Assembly: GCF_026342355.1 (NCBI RefSeq)
Contig: NZ_JAPEMV010000004.1
Location: 62,001-126,000 of the forward strand
From: Streptomyces sp. NBC_00249
GTDB lineage: Bacteria; Actinomycetota; Actinomycetes; Streptomycetales; Streptomycetaceae
Length of the DNA stretch: 64,000 nt
Direction of reading: 5' to 3'
Below the pieces are notes generated by a model, which ran no database searches, was not told the DNA's origin, and saw only the letters and a program-made list of their open reading frames with translations. The position numbers and the translations under genes are program-made. This document shows positions 18,484 through 27,154 of this stretch, piece after piece; position 1 is the first letter of the stretch; each line of letters begins with the position of its first letter.

Positions 18484-18843
18484 GTGGATCGTGTCGCGCT
18501 GCGCGGCCTCAAGGCTCGCGGGCACCACGGCGTCTTCCCCCGGGAGCGCGAAGAGGGCCAGACCTTCATCGTCGACCTCGTACTGCACATCGACACCCGC
18601 CCCGCGGCGGCCGACGACGACCTGGCCAAGACCGTGCACTACGGGGTCGTCGCCGAGGAGGTCGTCGACGTCGTCCAGGGCGAGCCCGTCGACCTGATCG
18701 AGACCCTCGCCGAGCGGATCGCCCAGCAGTGCCTCAAGCACGAGGCGGTCGCCCAGGTGGAGGTCGTCGTCCACAAGCCGGACGCGCCGATCACCGTCCC
18801 CTTCGACGACGTGACCATCACGATCACCCGGAGCCGCGCATGA
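18484..18843 (+). CDS. folB: dihydroneopterin aldolase
   Basis: This 119-residue enzyme converts dihydroneopterin to 6-hydroxymethyl-dihydropterin and glycolaldehyde. Family marks are LRGLKARGHHGVFPRER(E) at the N-terminus, HYGVVAEEV near the middle and VVVHKPDAPI with the catalytic lysine near the C-terminus. GTG at 18484 is chosen because AGGAG lies seven to eight bases upstream; a GTG at 18475 would overlap that site. The stop overlaps the folK start (ATGA). Confidence 0.95.
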   Translation: MDRVALRGLKARGHHGVFPREREEGQTFIVDLVLHIDTRPAAADDDLAKTVHYGVVAEEVVDVVQGEPVDLIETLAERIAQQCLKHEAVAQVEVVVHKPDAPITVPFDDVTITITRSRA

Positions 18844-19448
18844 ACAACGGACTGAACGCCCAGAGCGACCCCACCGTCCAGCCGGTGCCCGCCTCCGTCG
18901 TCGAGACGGTGGACGCGGCCGACGTCACCCTCTCCAACCCCAAATGGGCCGTGATCGCGCTCGGCGCGAACCTCGGCAACCGCCTGGACACCCTCCAGGG
19001 CGCCATCGACGCCCTCGGCGACACCCCGGGCCTGCGGGTCAAGGCCGTCTCCCCCGTCTACGAGACCGAGCCGTGGGGCGTCGAGCCCGGCTCGCAGCCC
19101 GCGTACTTCAACGCGGTCGTCGCGGTGAAGACCACCCTGCCGCCGTCCTCGCTCCTGGAGCGCGGTCAGGCCATCGAGGAGGCCTTCGACCGCGTCCGCG
19201 AGGAACGCTGGGGCCCGCGCACCATCGACGTGGACATCGTGTCCTACGCCGACGTGGTCTCCGACGACCCCGTCCTGACCCTCCCCCACCCGAGGGCCCA
19301 CCTGCGGGCCTTCGTCCTGGCCCCGTGGCACGACATCGACCCGGAGGCCCAGCTCCCCGGCCACGGCCCGGTCGCCGCCCTCCTGGCCGGGATCGGCCGT
19401 ACCGGCATCACGCCGCGCCCCGACCTGGAACTCCGCCTGCCGGAGTAG
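18840..19448 (+). CDS. folK: 2-amino-4-hydroxy-6-hydroxymethyldihydropteridine pyrophosphokinase
   Basis: This 202-residue enzyme transfers pyrophosphate from ATP to hydroxymethyl-dihydropterin, the step before FolP. Conserved motifs are ALGANLGNR, SPVYETEPWG, the AYFNAVV core, and RWGPRTIDVDIVSY, whose DxD pair binds magnesium. It ends with LPHPRAHLRAFVLAPW. An extra N-terminal stretch of about 35 residues precedes KWAVIALGANLG. It is coupled to folB by a four-base overlap. Confidence 0.96.
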   Translation: MNNGLNAQSDPTVQPVPASVVETVDAADVTLSNPKWAVIALGANLGNRLDTLQGAIDALGDTPGLRVKAVSPVYETEPWGVEPGSQPAYFNAVVAVKTTLPPSSLLERGQAIEEAFDRVREERWGPRTIDVDIVSYADVVSDDPVLTLPHPRAHLRAFVLAPWHDIDPEAQLPGHGPVAALLAGIGRTGITPRPDLELRLPE

Positions 19449-19497
19449 TCGTTAGTAACCTGTTCACTGCGCGTCACCGAGAGTGGGGAACAGGCAA

Positions 19498-19983
19498 GTG
19501 AAGCAACTGAGGCCGGCGGTTCTGGCGGGCATCTTCGCCGTCGCCGGGGTGCTGTCCTGGGCGGGCGCCCGGCTGTGGAACGCGTACGGCACGCTGCCGG
19601 GCGTACCGCTGGCCGCGCCCATCGTGCTGGCGGTCATCGCGGTGGTCCTCCTCGCGACCGCCCTGTCGATGCGCGCGCGCCTCAAGGCCCAGCGCGAGCG
19701 GCGGCCCGGGGCGAAGGGCGTGGAGCCGCTGATGGCGGCCCGCGCGGTGGTCTTCGGCCAGGCCAGCGCCCTGGTCGCGGCCCTGGTCGCGGGCATGTAC
19801 GGCGGCGTCGGCATCTTCCTGCTGACCGACGCCCTCGACGTCCCCGCCCGCCGGGACCAGGCCTGGTACGCGGGCGCCTCGGTCCTCGCGGGCGCCGCGG
19901 TCGTCGCCGCCGCCCTCTTCCTGGAACACGTCCTGAAACTCCCGGAGGACGAAGACCCCACCAAGGCCCCGTCCCCGGCCTAG
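19498..19983 (+). CDS. DUF3180 membrane protein
   Basis: This 161-residue protein has four membrane spans: LAGIFAVAGVLSWAGARLW, APIVLAVIAVVLLATALSM, AVVFGQASALVAALVAGMYGGVGIFLL and AGASVLAGAAVVAAALFLEH. It has the size and position (directly after folK) of the actinobacterial DUF3180 family. The function is unknown. GTG at 19498 was preferred over GTG at 19483 because it leaves room for a CAGG-type ribosome site. Confidence 0.85.
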   Translation: MKQLRPAVLAGIFAVAGVLSWAGARLWNAYGTLPGVPLAAPIVLAVIAVVLLATALSMRARLKAQRERRPGAKGVEPLMAARAVVFGQASALVAALVAGMYGGVGIFLLTDALDVPARRDQAWYAGASVLAGAAVVAAALFLEHVLKLPEDEDPTKAPSPA

Positions 19984-20975
19984 GCCTCCCACGGTGCGCG
20001 GACCAGATGCCCGTTCACCAGGAAGCCTGGGTGCGGGGTGAGCCCGAAGCCTTACAACGTGGACGGTTTGGCACCGGGCGCCCGTGCCGCGACGGCGCGT
20101 ACCTCGACCCATGCCGACTCGTCGAGTTCGACGGGGTGCTCCTCCGCCTGGAACGTGCCGCGCCTCGGCCAGCTGTCGGCGACCACGAGCCGCGATGCCA
20201 AGCCGTTCGTGCGGGGTGTGAACCGGGCACCGATGATCTCGGCGAGCTCCGCCAGAAACGGGACGTTCGAGCTGGTGAGCAGCCTCGCCGGCCATCGCCT
20301 GATCCTGTACCCGTCGCCGTCCTCGTACCCGTCCAGGAATCCGCCGAAGGTCTCCTCGTCCCGGAGTACGACCCGGGGAAACCGCTGGCGCATGTGGTGG
20401 GCATCGCCGCCGACGTATTGCCGCATGAGGTCGGCGAGGTACGAGGAGACGACTCGGACCCGGAAACCGGGTACGTCCCGCCCCAGGTACCCGGACGGCC
20501 TTGTCACGGCTTCCAGCCGCGCGTGAAGGCCGGTGGCACCGGTCAAGGCCCCGGCGTACTTCGCGGCGAAGGACTCGTCGTTGACCACCAGGGACACATG
20601 GTTCTTGCCCACTGTCCCGTCCGAACACGTCGCCCCGACCAGGTAGCCGAGCTGGTATCCCGGCTGGACCGAAAGCCGTTCTCGGCACAGCTTGCGCGCG
20701 TGGGACCACGCCACCACGGTGCCGACGGCGTCACGGGCGTGGGTCCATCCGTCAGGCGTCCACAGAAGCTGATCCGGTGCCACGGCGAAGGTCGCGTGGT
20801 CCGTGGTCACGTCGACGAGGGCGCGCGTCTTGGCCACTCGTACTTCTGTGACCTCGGTCTGTTCGGTTCGTCCGCCCCGCAGTGTCCATAAGCGATGCCC
20901 TGGCCGGACATCGCACGCCCGGAGCCGCCCGCCTACTGCGTTGACCGTCTGCCTGCTCGGTAGACCCCAAAGCAT
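19980..20975 (-). pseudogene. free-standing intein-like LAGLIDADG endonuclease gene with a nonsense codon
   Basis: The frame opens with ATG at 20975 and reads 307 codons to a TAA at 20052-20054. The N-terminal part is a Hint fold (RACDVRPGHRLWTL ... DVTTDHATFAVAPDQLLWTPDGW). The middle holds two LAGLIDADG helices, LGYLVGATCSDGTVG and FGGFLDGYEDGDGYRI. Past the TAA the same frame continues GFGLTPHPGFLVNGHLVRA to a TAG at 19980, which matches intein block G (usual form: HNFxxNGxLVHN). If TAA were TAC, the block would be whole. The terminal His-Asn of an active intein reads Arg-Ala, and no intein-type first Cys is present, so splicing ability is lost. It may still be an endonuclease. It lies directly downstream of folE. 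Confidence 0.7.
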
Positions 20976-20976
20976 C

Positions 20977-21008
20977 GGTCCCCCTCTGTGAAGTAACGGA
21001 GGGGGACC
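20977..21008 (-). terminator. hairpin after folE, overlapping the leader of the endonuclease gene
   Basis: The stem ggtccccctc (20977-20986) pairs perfectly with gagggggacc (20999-21008) around a 12-base loop. It follows the folE stop at 21034 and ends one base before the endonuclease ATG. The G-rich arm beside that ATG also contains its likely ribosome site (GAGGGGG). It can therefore end folE transcripts or mask translation of the next gene. Confidence 0.6.
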
Positions 21009-21033
21009 GTAGCGAACGGCACTGACAGTCCGG

Positions 21034-21642
21034 CTAGCGCGCCATGATCAGGCTCATCGCCTCGGCGCGAGTGGCCGTGGCGCGGAGCTGGCCGCGCACC
21101 GCGGACGTGGTGGTCTTGGCGCCCGGCTTGCGTATACCTCGGACCGACATGCACATGTGTTCGGCCTCGATCACCACGATGGCGCCTCGCGCATCCAGGA
21201 TCTCCATCAGGGAGTCGGCTATCTGCGTAGTGAGACGTTCCTGCACCTGCGGTCGGCGTGCGTAGACGTCCACGAGGCGGGCCAGCTTCGACAGGCCGGT
21301 GATCTTGCCGCTCTCCGCAGGGATGTACCCGACGTGAGCGACGCCGTGGAACGGCAGGAGATGGTGTTCGCACAGGCTGACGATTTCGATGTCCTTCACG
21401 AGGACCAGCTCATCGTGTCCCAGGTCGAACACCGTCGTCAGGACGTCCTCCGGCTTCTGCCACAGGCCGGCCAGGATCTCCCTGTACGCCCGCGCCACCC
21501 GGCCCGGGGTCTCCAGGAGGCCTTCGCGGTCCGGGTCCTCGCCGACCGCGATCAGCAGTTCTCGGACGGCCGCCTCGGCGCGCTTCTCGTCGAACTCGCC
21601 GATCGTGCCCTCGCCACCGGTCAGGGTCACTGGGTCGGTCAT
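21034..21642 (-). CDS. folE: GTP cyclohydrolase I
   Basis: This 202-residue enzyme turns GTP into dihydroneopterin triphosphate, the first step to folate. Signature segments are GLLETPGRVARAYREIL, SLCEHHLLPFHGVAHVGYIP with zinc-binding Cys and His, and the C-terminal HMCMSVRGIRKPGAKTTTSAVRG. It follows ftsH on the minus strand with a terminator between them. Its length matches the bacterial type IA family. Confidence 0.96.
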   Translation of the reverse strand: MTDPVTLTGGEGTIGEFDEKRAEAAVRELLIAVGEDPDREGLLETPGRVARAYREILAGLWQKPEDVLTTVFDLGHDELVLVKDIEIVSLCEHHLLPFHGVAHVGYIPAESGKITGLSKLARLVDVYARRPQVQERLTTQIADSLMEILDARGAIVVIEAEHMCMSVRGIRKPGAKTTTSAVRGQLRATATRAEAMSLIMAR

Positions 21643-21682
21643 TTCTTCCTCGTTCCTGTCCGCACACGCGCTGCATAAAAAG

Positions 21683-21720
21683 TGCCGCGCCCCCCAGGCT
21701 AGAACCTGGGGGGCGCGGCA
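21683..21720 (-). terminator. intrinsic terminator of ftsH
   Basis: A perfect 16-base stem (tgccgcgccccccagg with cctggggggcgcggca) has a six-base loop. Read on the minus strand it is followed by ACTTTTTATG, so it has both hairpin and U-tract. It separates ftsH from folE. Confidence 0.88.
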
Positions 21721-21736
21721 TCCATTCCGGGGCTGA

Positions 21737-23776
21737 TCAGGCCTCCGGGCGCTCCTCCGGGGAGGGCTCCGGGGCTTTCTCCACCGACACGGCGGGCGCG
21801 GCGGCCGAGGCCGCCGAGGCGCCGTTGGCGGCGTTCGTCAGCTGGAGCTCCTTGGGAGAGAGCACCGGCGGACGGGTGGAAGGGGTGCGGCGGGAGGAGC
21901 CGGTCCACGCGGGACGGGCCGGACGCTTGACGATCGTGGAGAAGATCTCGGCGATCTGCTCCTTGTTCAGCGTCTCCTTCTCCAGCAGCGCGAGGACCAG
22001 GTTGTCCAGGACGTCCCGGTTCTCGACCAGGATCTCCCAGGCCTCGTTGTGCGCGGTCTCGATGAGCTTCTTGACCTCTTCGTCGACCAGCGCCGCGACC
22101 TCTTCCGAGTAGTCCCGCGGGTGCGACATCTCGCGCCCGAGGAACGGCTCGGTGTTGTCGCCGCCGAACTTGATCGCACCCAGGCGCTCGGTCATGCCGT
22201 ACTGGGTGACCATCGCGCGGGCCGTCGCCGTGGCCTTCTCGATGTCGTTCGCAGCGCCTGTCGTCGGGTCGTGGAAGACCAGCTCCTCGGCCGCGCGCCC
22301 GCCCAGCATGTACGCCAGCTGGTCGAGCATCTCGTTGCGCGTGGTCGAGTACTTGTCCTCGTCGGGCAGGACCATGGTGTAACCCAGGGCCCGGCCGCGG
22401 GACAGGATCGTGATCTTGTGGACCGGGTCGGAGTTCGGGGAGGCCGCCGCGACCAGGGCGTGTCCGCCCTCGTGGTACGCGGTGATCTTCTTTTCCTTGT
22501 CCGACATGATCCGGGTCCGCTTCTGCGGGCCCGCCACGACGCGGTCGATCGCCTCGTCCAGTGCGTGGTTGTCGATCAGCTTCTTGTCCGAGCGGGCGGT
22601 CAGCAAGGCCGCCTCGTTCAGGACGTTGGAGAGATCGGCACCGGTGAAGCCGGGCGTGCGCCGGGCAACCGCGCCCAGGTCGACGTCCGGAGCGACCGGC
22701 TTGCCCTTCTGGTGGACCTTGAGGATCTCCAGACGGCCCTGCATGTCCGGCCGGTCGACCGCGATCTGCCGGTCGAAACGGCCCGGGCGCAGCAGTGCCG
22801 GGTCGAGGATGTCGGGCCGGTTCGTGGCGGCGATCAGGATGACTCCGCCCTTCACGTCGAAGCCGTCCATCTCGACCAGCAGCTGGTTGAGGGTCTGCTC
22901 GCGCTCGTCGTGTCCGCCGCCGAGGCCCGCGCCGCGGTGCCGGCCGACGGCGTCGATCTCGTCGACGAAGACGATCGCCGGGGCGTTGGCCTTGGCCTGC
23001 TCGAACAGGTCACGGACACGCGAGGCACCGACGCCGACGAACATCTCGACGAAGTCGGAACCGGAGATCGAGTAGAAGGGGACACCGGCCTCGCCCGCGA
23101 CGGCACGCGCGAGCAGGGTCTTTCCGGTGCCGGGCGGGCCGTAGAGCAGCACGCCCTTGGGGATCTTGGCGCCGACGGCCTGGAACTTCGCCGGCTCCTG
23201 GAGGAACTCCTTGATCTCGTGGAGTTCCTCGACGGCCTCGTCCGAACCCGCGACGTCGGCGAACGTCGTCTTCGGGGTGTCCTTGGTGATGAGCTTCGCC
23301 TTGGACTTCCCGAAGTTCATGACCCGGGAGCCGCCGCCCTGCATCTGGTTCATCAGGAACAGGAAGACGACGACGATCAGGACGAAGGGCAGGAGCGAGA
23401 GCAGCACGCTCAGGAACGGGCTGGTCTTGTCCGGAGTGACGGAGTATCCGTCCGGGATCTGACCGGCTTCGTACTTGGTCTGGAGGTTCTGGGCGAGCTG
23501 AACGCCCTGATCCCCGATGTAGTTGGCCTGGAACTTGGTGCCGTCGTTGTTGCCGAGCTTCTGGTCCTTCTTGAGCTCGATCTTGATCATCTGGCTGTCA
23601 CCGGTGGTCAGCTTGGCGCTGTCCACCTGGCCACTGTTGATCGCCTTGATGACCTCGCTGGTCTCCACCGACTTGTAGCCGCCGCCGGAGCCGACGACGT
23701 TCATCAACACGACCACGGCGAGGACGGCCAGCACGATCCACATGACCGGCCCACGGAAGTATCGCTTCACGTCCAT
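21737..23776 (-). CDS. ftsH: ATP-dependent zinc metalloprotease FtsH
   Basis: This 679-residue membrane protease degrades unassembled membrane proteins and some regulators. Order of parts: one N-terminal membrane span (GPVMWIVLAVLAVVVLMNVV), an external domain, and a second span (LSVLLSLLPFVLIVVVFLFLMNQM). An AAA domain follows with Walker A GPPGTGKT, Walker B AIVFVDEID and second region of homology ATNRPDILDPALLRPGRFDRQ, then the protease motif HEGGH. The C-terminal tail carries a Pro/Ser/Ala-rich stretch. ATG at 23776 gives the standard MDVKRYFRG start. Confidence 0.96.
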   Translation of the reverse strand: MDVKRYFRGPVMWIVLAVLAVVVLMNVVGSGGGYKSVETSEVIKAINSGQVDSAKLTTGDSQMIKIELKKDQKLGNNDGTKFQANYIGDQGVQLAQNLQTKYEAGQIPDGYSVTPDKTSPFLSVLLSLLPFVLIVVVFLFLMNQMQGGGSRVMNFGKSKAKLITKDTPKTTFADVAGSDEAVEELHEIKEFLQEPAKFQAVGAKIPKGVLLYGPPGTGKTLLARAVAGEAGVPFYSISGSDFVEMFVGVGASRVRDLFEQAKANAPAIVFVDEIDAVGRHRGAGLGGGHDEREQTLNQLLVEMDGFDVKGGVILIAATNRPDILDPALLRPGRFDRQIAVDRPDMQGRLEILKVHQKGKPVAPDVDLGAVARRTPGFTGADLSNVLNEAALLTARSDKKLIDNHALDEAIDRVVAGPQKRTRIMSDKEKKITAYHEGGHALVAAASPNSDPVHKITILSRGRALGYTMVLPDEDKYSTTRNEMLDQLAYMLGGRAAEELVFHDPTTGAANDIEKATATARAMVTQYGMTERLGAIKFGGDNTEPFLGREMSHPRDYSEEVAALVDEEVKKLIETAHNEAWEILVENRDVLDNLVLALLEKETLNKEQIAEIFSTIVKRPARPAWTGSSRRTPSTRPPVLSPKELQLTNAANGASAASAAAPAVSVEKAPEPSPEERPEA

Positions 23777-23984
23777 CCATACGGGGCGCCAGGCACCCCG
23801 TCCCTCCTGCCCGTAGGTAAATGCTGCTCTGAGTAAAGACTGTTCTTCGGAATGTACCCCTGTATTGTCACCCGCGGCCTCGTGGGACGGCTGACAGACC
23901 CGCCTTCGCATGCTCCAACGGCGGGAATCGCCCCCAGGTTCCCCCAGGGGCGAGATCTACGGGGCGGACGACCCGGGTGGGTCC

Positions 23985-24545
23985 TCAGCCGCCGTAGACG
24001 TGCGGGGCGAGCGTGCCGACGAACGGCAGGTTGCGGTACTTCTCCGCGTAGTCGAGGCCGTAGCCGACGACGAACTCGTTCGGGATGTCGAAGCCGACCC
24101 ACTCGACGTCGATCGCGACCTTTGCGGCCTCGGGCTTGCGCAGCAGCGTGACGACCTTGAGGGAGGCCGGCTGGCGGGAGCCCAGGTTCGACAGCAGCCA
24201 CGACAGGGTCAGGCCCGAGTCGATGATGTCCTCGACGATCAGGACGTGCTTGTCCTTGATGTCGGTGTCGAGGTCCTTGAGGATCCGGACCACGCCCGAG
24301 GACTGGGTTCCGGCGCCGTAGGAGGACACCGCCATCCAGTCCATGGTGAGCGGGGTGGACAAGGCGCGCGCCAGGTCCGCCATCACCATCACGGCGCCCT
24401 TGAGCACACCGACGATGAGCAGGTCCTTGCCCGCGTACTCCGCGTCGATCTTCGCGGCCAGCTCGGCCAGCTTCGCGTCGATCTCTTCCTTGGTGATGAG
24501 CACCGACTGGAGGTCGCTGCCCATGTCCTTCTCGTCCACCCGCAT
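23985..24545 (-). CDS. hpt: hypoxanthine phosphoribosyltransferase
   Basis: This purine-salvage enzyme of about 186 residues makes IMP or GMP from the base and PRPP. Motifs: LLIVGVLKGAVMVMADLAR, SSYGAGTQSSGVVRI (catalytic loop), and the PRPP-binding VLIVEDIIDSGLTLSWLL. The C-terminus VGYGLDYAEKYRNLPFVG is family-typical. GTG at 24548 or ATG at 24545 are both possible starts. It lies between ftsH and tilS, an order common to many actinobacteria. Confidence 0.95.
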   Translation of the reverse strand: MRVDEKDMGSDLQSVLITKEEIDAKLAELAAKIDAEYAGKDLLIVGVLKGAVMVMADLARALSTPLTMDWMAVSSYGAGTQSSGVVRILKDLDTDIKDKHVLIVEDIIDSGLTLSWLLSNLGSRQPASLKVVTLLRKPEAAKVAIDVEWVGFDIPNEFVVGYGLDYAEKYRNLPFVGTLAPHVYGG

Positions 24546-24566
24546 CACTTTCGTTGTCGGCCGGGG

Positions 24567-24587
24567 CTCCGGGGGGTGACCCCGGAG
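24567..24587 (-). terminator. short hairpin between tilS and hpt
   Basis: ctccgggg (24567-24574) pairs with ccccggag (24580-24587) around a 5-base loop, just after the tilS stop. It may end or weaken transcription between the two genes. Confidence 0.4.
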
Positions 24588-24611
24588 GACTCAGCCGTGT
24601 TTCAGCACCAA

Positions 24612-25646
24612 TCAGCCCTGCCGGATGACAAGTCTGCCACCCTGCCGCTGGGCCTCGACGCGGCCGGGCAGGTTGATGGCGCCCTGACCGCGCCATCCGG
24701 TGATGAGGCGGTCGACTTCTTCGATGTGCCGGGCGAAGAGCGAGCCGGCGGGGGAACCGGCCGCGACGACGGCCCTGCGCAGCACGCGGCGGCGGACGGC
24801 CGGGGGCAGGGCGTACAGCTTGGCGCACTCCAGGCGCCCGTCGGCGTCCCGTACGCCGGCCTCCGCGTCGGCGGCCCAGGCGTCCAGGGCGTCGGCGTCG
24901 TCCCGGGAGAGCTGGGCGGTGCGGGCGAGGGCCTCGACGACTCCCTTGCCGAGCGCCTTCTCCAGGGCGGGCAGTCCTTCGTGGCGCAGCCGGGAGCGGG
25001 TGTAGGCGGGGTCGATGTTGTGCGGGTCGTCCCAGACGGGGAGGGACTGGACCATGCAGGCCTTGCGGGCGGTCTGCCGGTCGATCTGGAGGAAGGGGCG
25101 GCGGTAGCGCTTGGTGCGGCCGGGACCGCCCGAGACCTCGGCCATGCCGGAGAGGGAGCGGATGCCGGAGCCGCGGGCGAGGCCGAGCAGGACGGTTTCC
25201 GCCTGGTCGTCCCGGGTGTGGCCGAGCAGGACGGCGGCGGCGCCGAGCCGGTCGGCGGCCTCGTCGAGGGCCGAGTAGCGGGCGTCGCGTGCGGCGGCCT
25301 CGGGTCCGCCGTCGCGGCCGACGCGCACGGCGACGGACTCCACCGGGTCGAGGCGGAGCGCGGTCATGCGGGAGACGACCTCCGCGGCGCGCAGGTCGGA
25401 GCCGGCCTGGAGGCCGTGGTCGACGGTGATGCCGCCGGCCCGGACGCCGAGCTTGGGGGCCTCGAAGGCGAGGGCGGAGGCGAGGGCCATGGAGTCGGCG
25501 CCGCCGGAGCAGGCGACGAGGACGAGTGGCGGGGTGCCGGCGGAGGTGCGACGGTCGGCGGGGAGGTCGGTGAGGTCGGTGAGGACGTCGTGGAGTACGC
25601 GGCGGACCGCCAGGCGTATCGCCGCGACCGCAGGATGGGGACCCAT
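24612..25646 (-). CDS. tilS: tRNA(Ile)-lysidine synthase
   Basis: This 344-residue enzyme puts lysine on C34 of the CAU-anticodon tRNA-Ile so that it reads AUA. The PP-loop is VLVACSGGADSMALASAL near residue 45. Further marks are TVDHGLQ, GHTRDDQAETVLLGLARGSG and RPFLQIDRQTARKACMVQSLPVWDDPHNID. The length fits actinobacterial TilS. It precedes hpt on the same strand. Confidence 0.94.
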   Translation of the reverse strand: MGPHPAVAAIRLAVRRVLHDVLTDLTDLPADRRTSAGTPPLVLVACSGGADSMALASALAFEAPKLGVRAGGITVDHGLQAGSDLRAAEVVSRMTALRLDPVESVAVRVGRDGGPEAAARDARYSALDEAADRLGAAAVLLGHTRDDQAETVLLGLARGSGIRSLSGMAEVSGGPGRTKRYRRPFLQIDRQTARKACMVQSLPVWDDPHNIDPAYTRSRLRHEGLPALEKALGKGVVEALARTAQLSRDDADALDAWAADAEAGVRDADGRLECAKLYALPPAVRRRVLRRAVVAAGSPAGSLFARHIEEVDRLITGWRGQGAINLPGRVEAQRQGGRLVIRQG

Positions 25647-25957
25647 GTCCGGTGCCCTTCGTGGAGTTCGGATGCTCGGAGGCTGGGGGTGCTGCTGGGG
25701 TGCTGCTCGGGGGGTGCTGCTCGGCTCGGTGGTGTCCGGGGTGCTGTTCGGTGCTGTTCGACGGCGCCCCGGTGTCCGCTGCCCGGTGTCCGTGGGATCC
25801 CCGCGGAGGATCCCGGAAGATCCGGGTTGTCACTCAGAGTGCGTCGATGGTGACAGAACCGAGCCGTTCCCCGAGCATCGCACGCCCTTCCACGGCCCAC
25901 GGTCCCTCGGACGGGTGATGCTGCTTCCCCCAGTGAGACATGTTTACGCCCCCTGCG
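25647..25957. repeat. tilS upstream gap with imperfect tandem repeats
   Basis: This 311-base gap holds no convincing gene. From about 25686 to 25760 a 13-14 base unit (ggggtgctgctcgg) recurs four or five times with changes. The remainder, 25760-25957, is the likely promoter region for tilS on the minus strand, but I see no clear consensus. Confidence 0.5.
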
Positions 25958-27103
25958 TCACCTTTCTTCGCTCCCCGCGCTCCCCCTGCCGTGCACCCGT
26001 GCCACCCAGTCCGCGGGCCTGGCGATCTCCGTCTTGGTCGGCAGTGTGTTCGGCGAGGTCCAGACGCGGTTGAAGCCGTCCATGCCGACCTGGCCGACGA
26101 CGGCGCGCACGAACCGCTCGCCGTCCCGGTACTGGCGCAGCTTCGCGTCGAGGCCCAGCACCTTGCGCAGCGCGGCGTCGAGCCGGCCGGCGCCGCTGGC
26201 CCTGCGCTGCTGGAACTTCTCGCGGATCTCGGCGACGGAGGGCACCACCTCGGGGCCGACCCCGTCCATGACGAAGTCGGCGTGGCCCTCCAGCAGGGAC
26301 ATGACGGCGGTGAGCCGGCCGAGCACCTCCCGCTGTTCTGGGGTCTGGACGAGTTCGACCAGGGAGCGGCCCTCGTCGCCGCGCTCGCCCTCGGGGCGGG
26401 CTCCGGCGAAGGACTGGAGGGCCTCTCGCAGGCGCTCCAGGACGGCTCCGGGCTCCATGTCGGTGGCGCCCAGGAACGTCTGGATTTCGCCCTCCAGGTG
26501 GGCGCGCAGCCACGGGACGGCCGTGAACTGGGTACGGTGCGTCTCCTCGTGGAGGCAGACCCACAGCCGGAAGTCGTGCGGGCTGACCTCCAGCTCGCGT
26601 TCCACGTGCACGATGTTGGGTGCGACGAGCAGCAGCCGGCCGCCGGTGGCGGCGTTGCCGGGCAGGTCGAGGGCGGCGGGGGCGAAGGTCTCGTACTGGC
26701 CGAGGACGCGGGAGGCCAGGAAGCTCAGCAGCATGCCCAGCTCGACGCCGGTGACCTTGCCGCCGACGGCGCCGAGCACGGCTCCGCCGGGGGCGCCGGC
26801 GCGGCGGTCCTGCATCTTGCCGAGCAACGGGCCCAGCAGTTCGCGGAAGCCCGCGACGTTGGCCTTGACCCAGCCGGCGCGGTCGACGACGAGGACGGGG
26901 GTCTCGGGGAGGGTGACGCCTTCGGGCATCATCCGGGTGAACGCGCGCACGTGCTCCTCGGAGGTCCTCGCGTGCCGGCGGAGCTCCGCCACCACGGCCC
27001 GGGCCTCGTCGCGGCTGACTTCCGGACCCGACCGCACCAGCCGGGTCGCGGTCGCCACCGCGAGGTTCCAGTCGACCATCTCGGCACCACCGATGCTCGT
27101 CAT
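25958..27103 (-). CDS. zinc-dependent metalloprotease family protein (DUF2342)
   Basis: This 381-residue protein has the zincin motif HEETH in RLWVCLHEETHRTQF near residue 185. A second acidic site, MSLLEGHADFVMDGVGPEVV, follows near residue 270. These mark the DUF2342 family, sometimes labelled 'F420 biosynthesis associated'. Position between tilS and dacB is conserved in actinomycetes. No signal peptide is evident, so it is probably cytoplasmic. The substrate is unknown. Confidence 0.87.
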   Translation of the reverse strand: MTSIGGAEMVDWNLAVATATRLVRSGPEVSRDEARAVVAELRRHARTSEEHVRAFTRMMPEGVTLPETPVLVVDRAGWVKANVAGFRELLGPLLGKMQDRRAGAPGGAVLGAVGGKVTGVELGMLLSFLASRVLGQYETFAPAALDLPGNAATGGRLLLVAPNIVHVERELEVSPHDFRLWVCLHEETHRTQFTAVPWLRAHLEGEIQTFLGATDMEPGAVLERLREALQSFAGARPEGERGDEGRSLVELVQTPEQREVLGRLTAVMSLLEGHADFVMDGVGPEVVPSVAEIREKFQQRRASGAGRLDAALRKVLGLDAKLRQYRDGERFVRAVVGQVGMDGFNRVWTSPNTLPTKTEIARPADWVARVHGRGSAGSEER

Positions 27104-27154
27104 GCGTCAACCGTACGTGGACCCGCGCCGCGGCGGGATCCCCCCGTACGGGTC

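Noticed and set aside
25686..25760. Repeats upstream of tilS as a CRISPR array
   Set aside because: Units are 13-14 bases, back to back with no spacers of constant length, and no cas genes are nearby.
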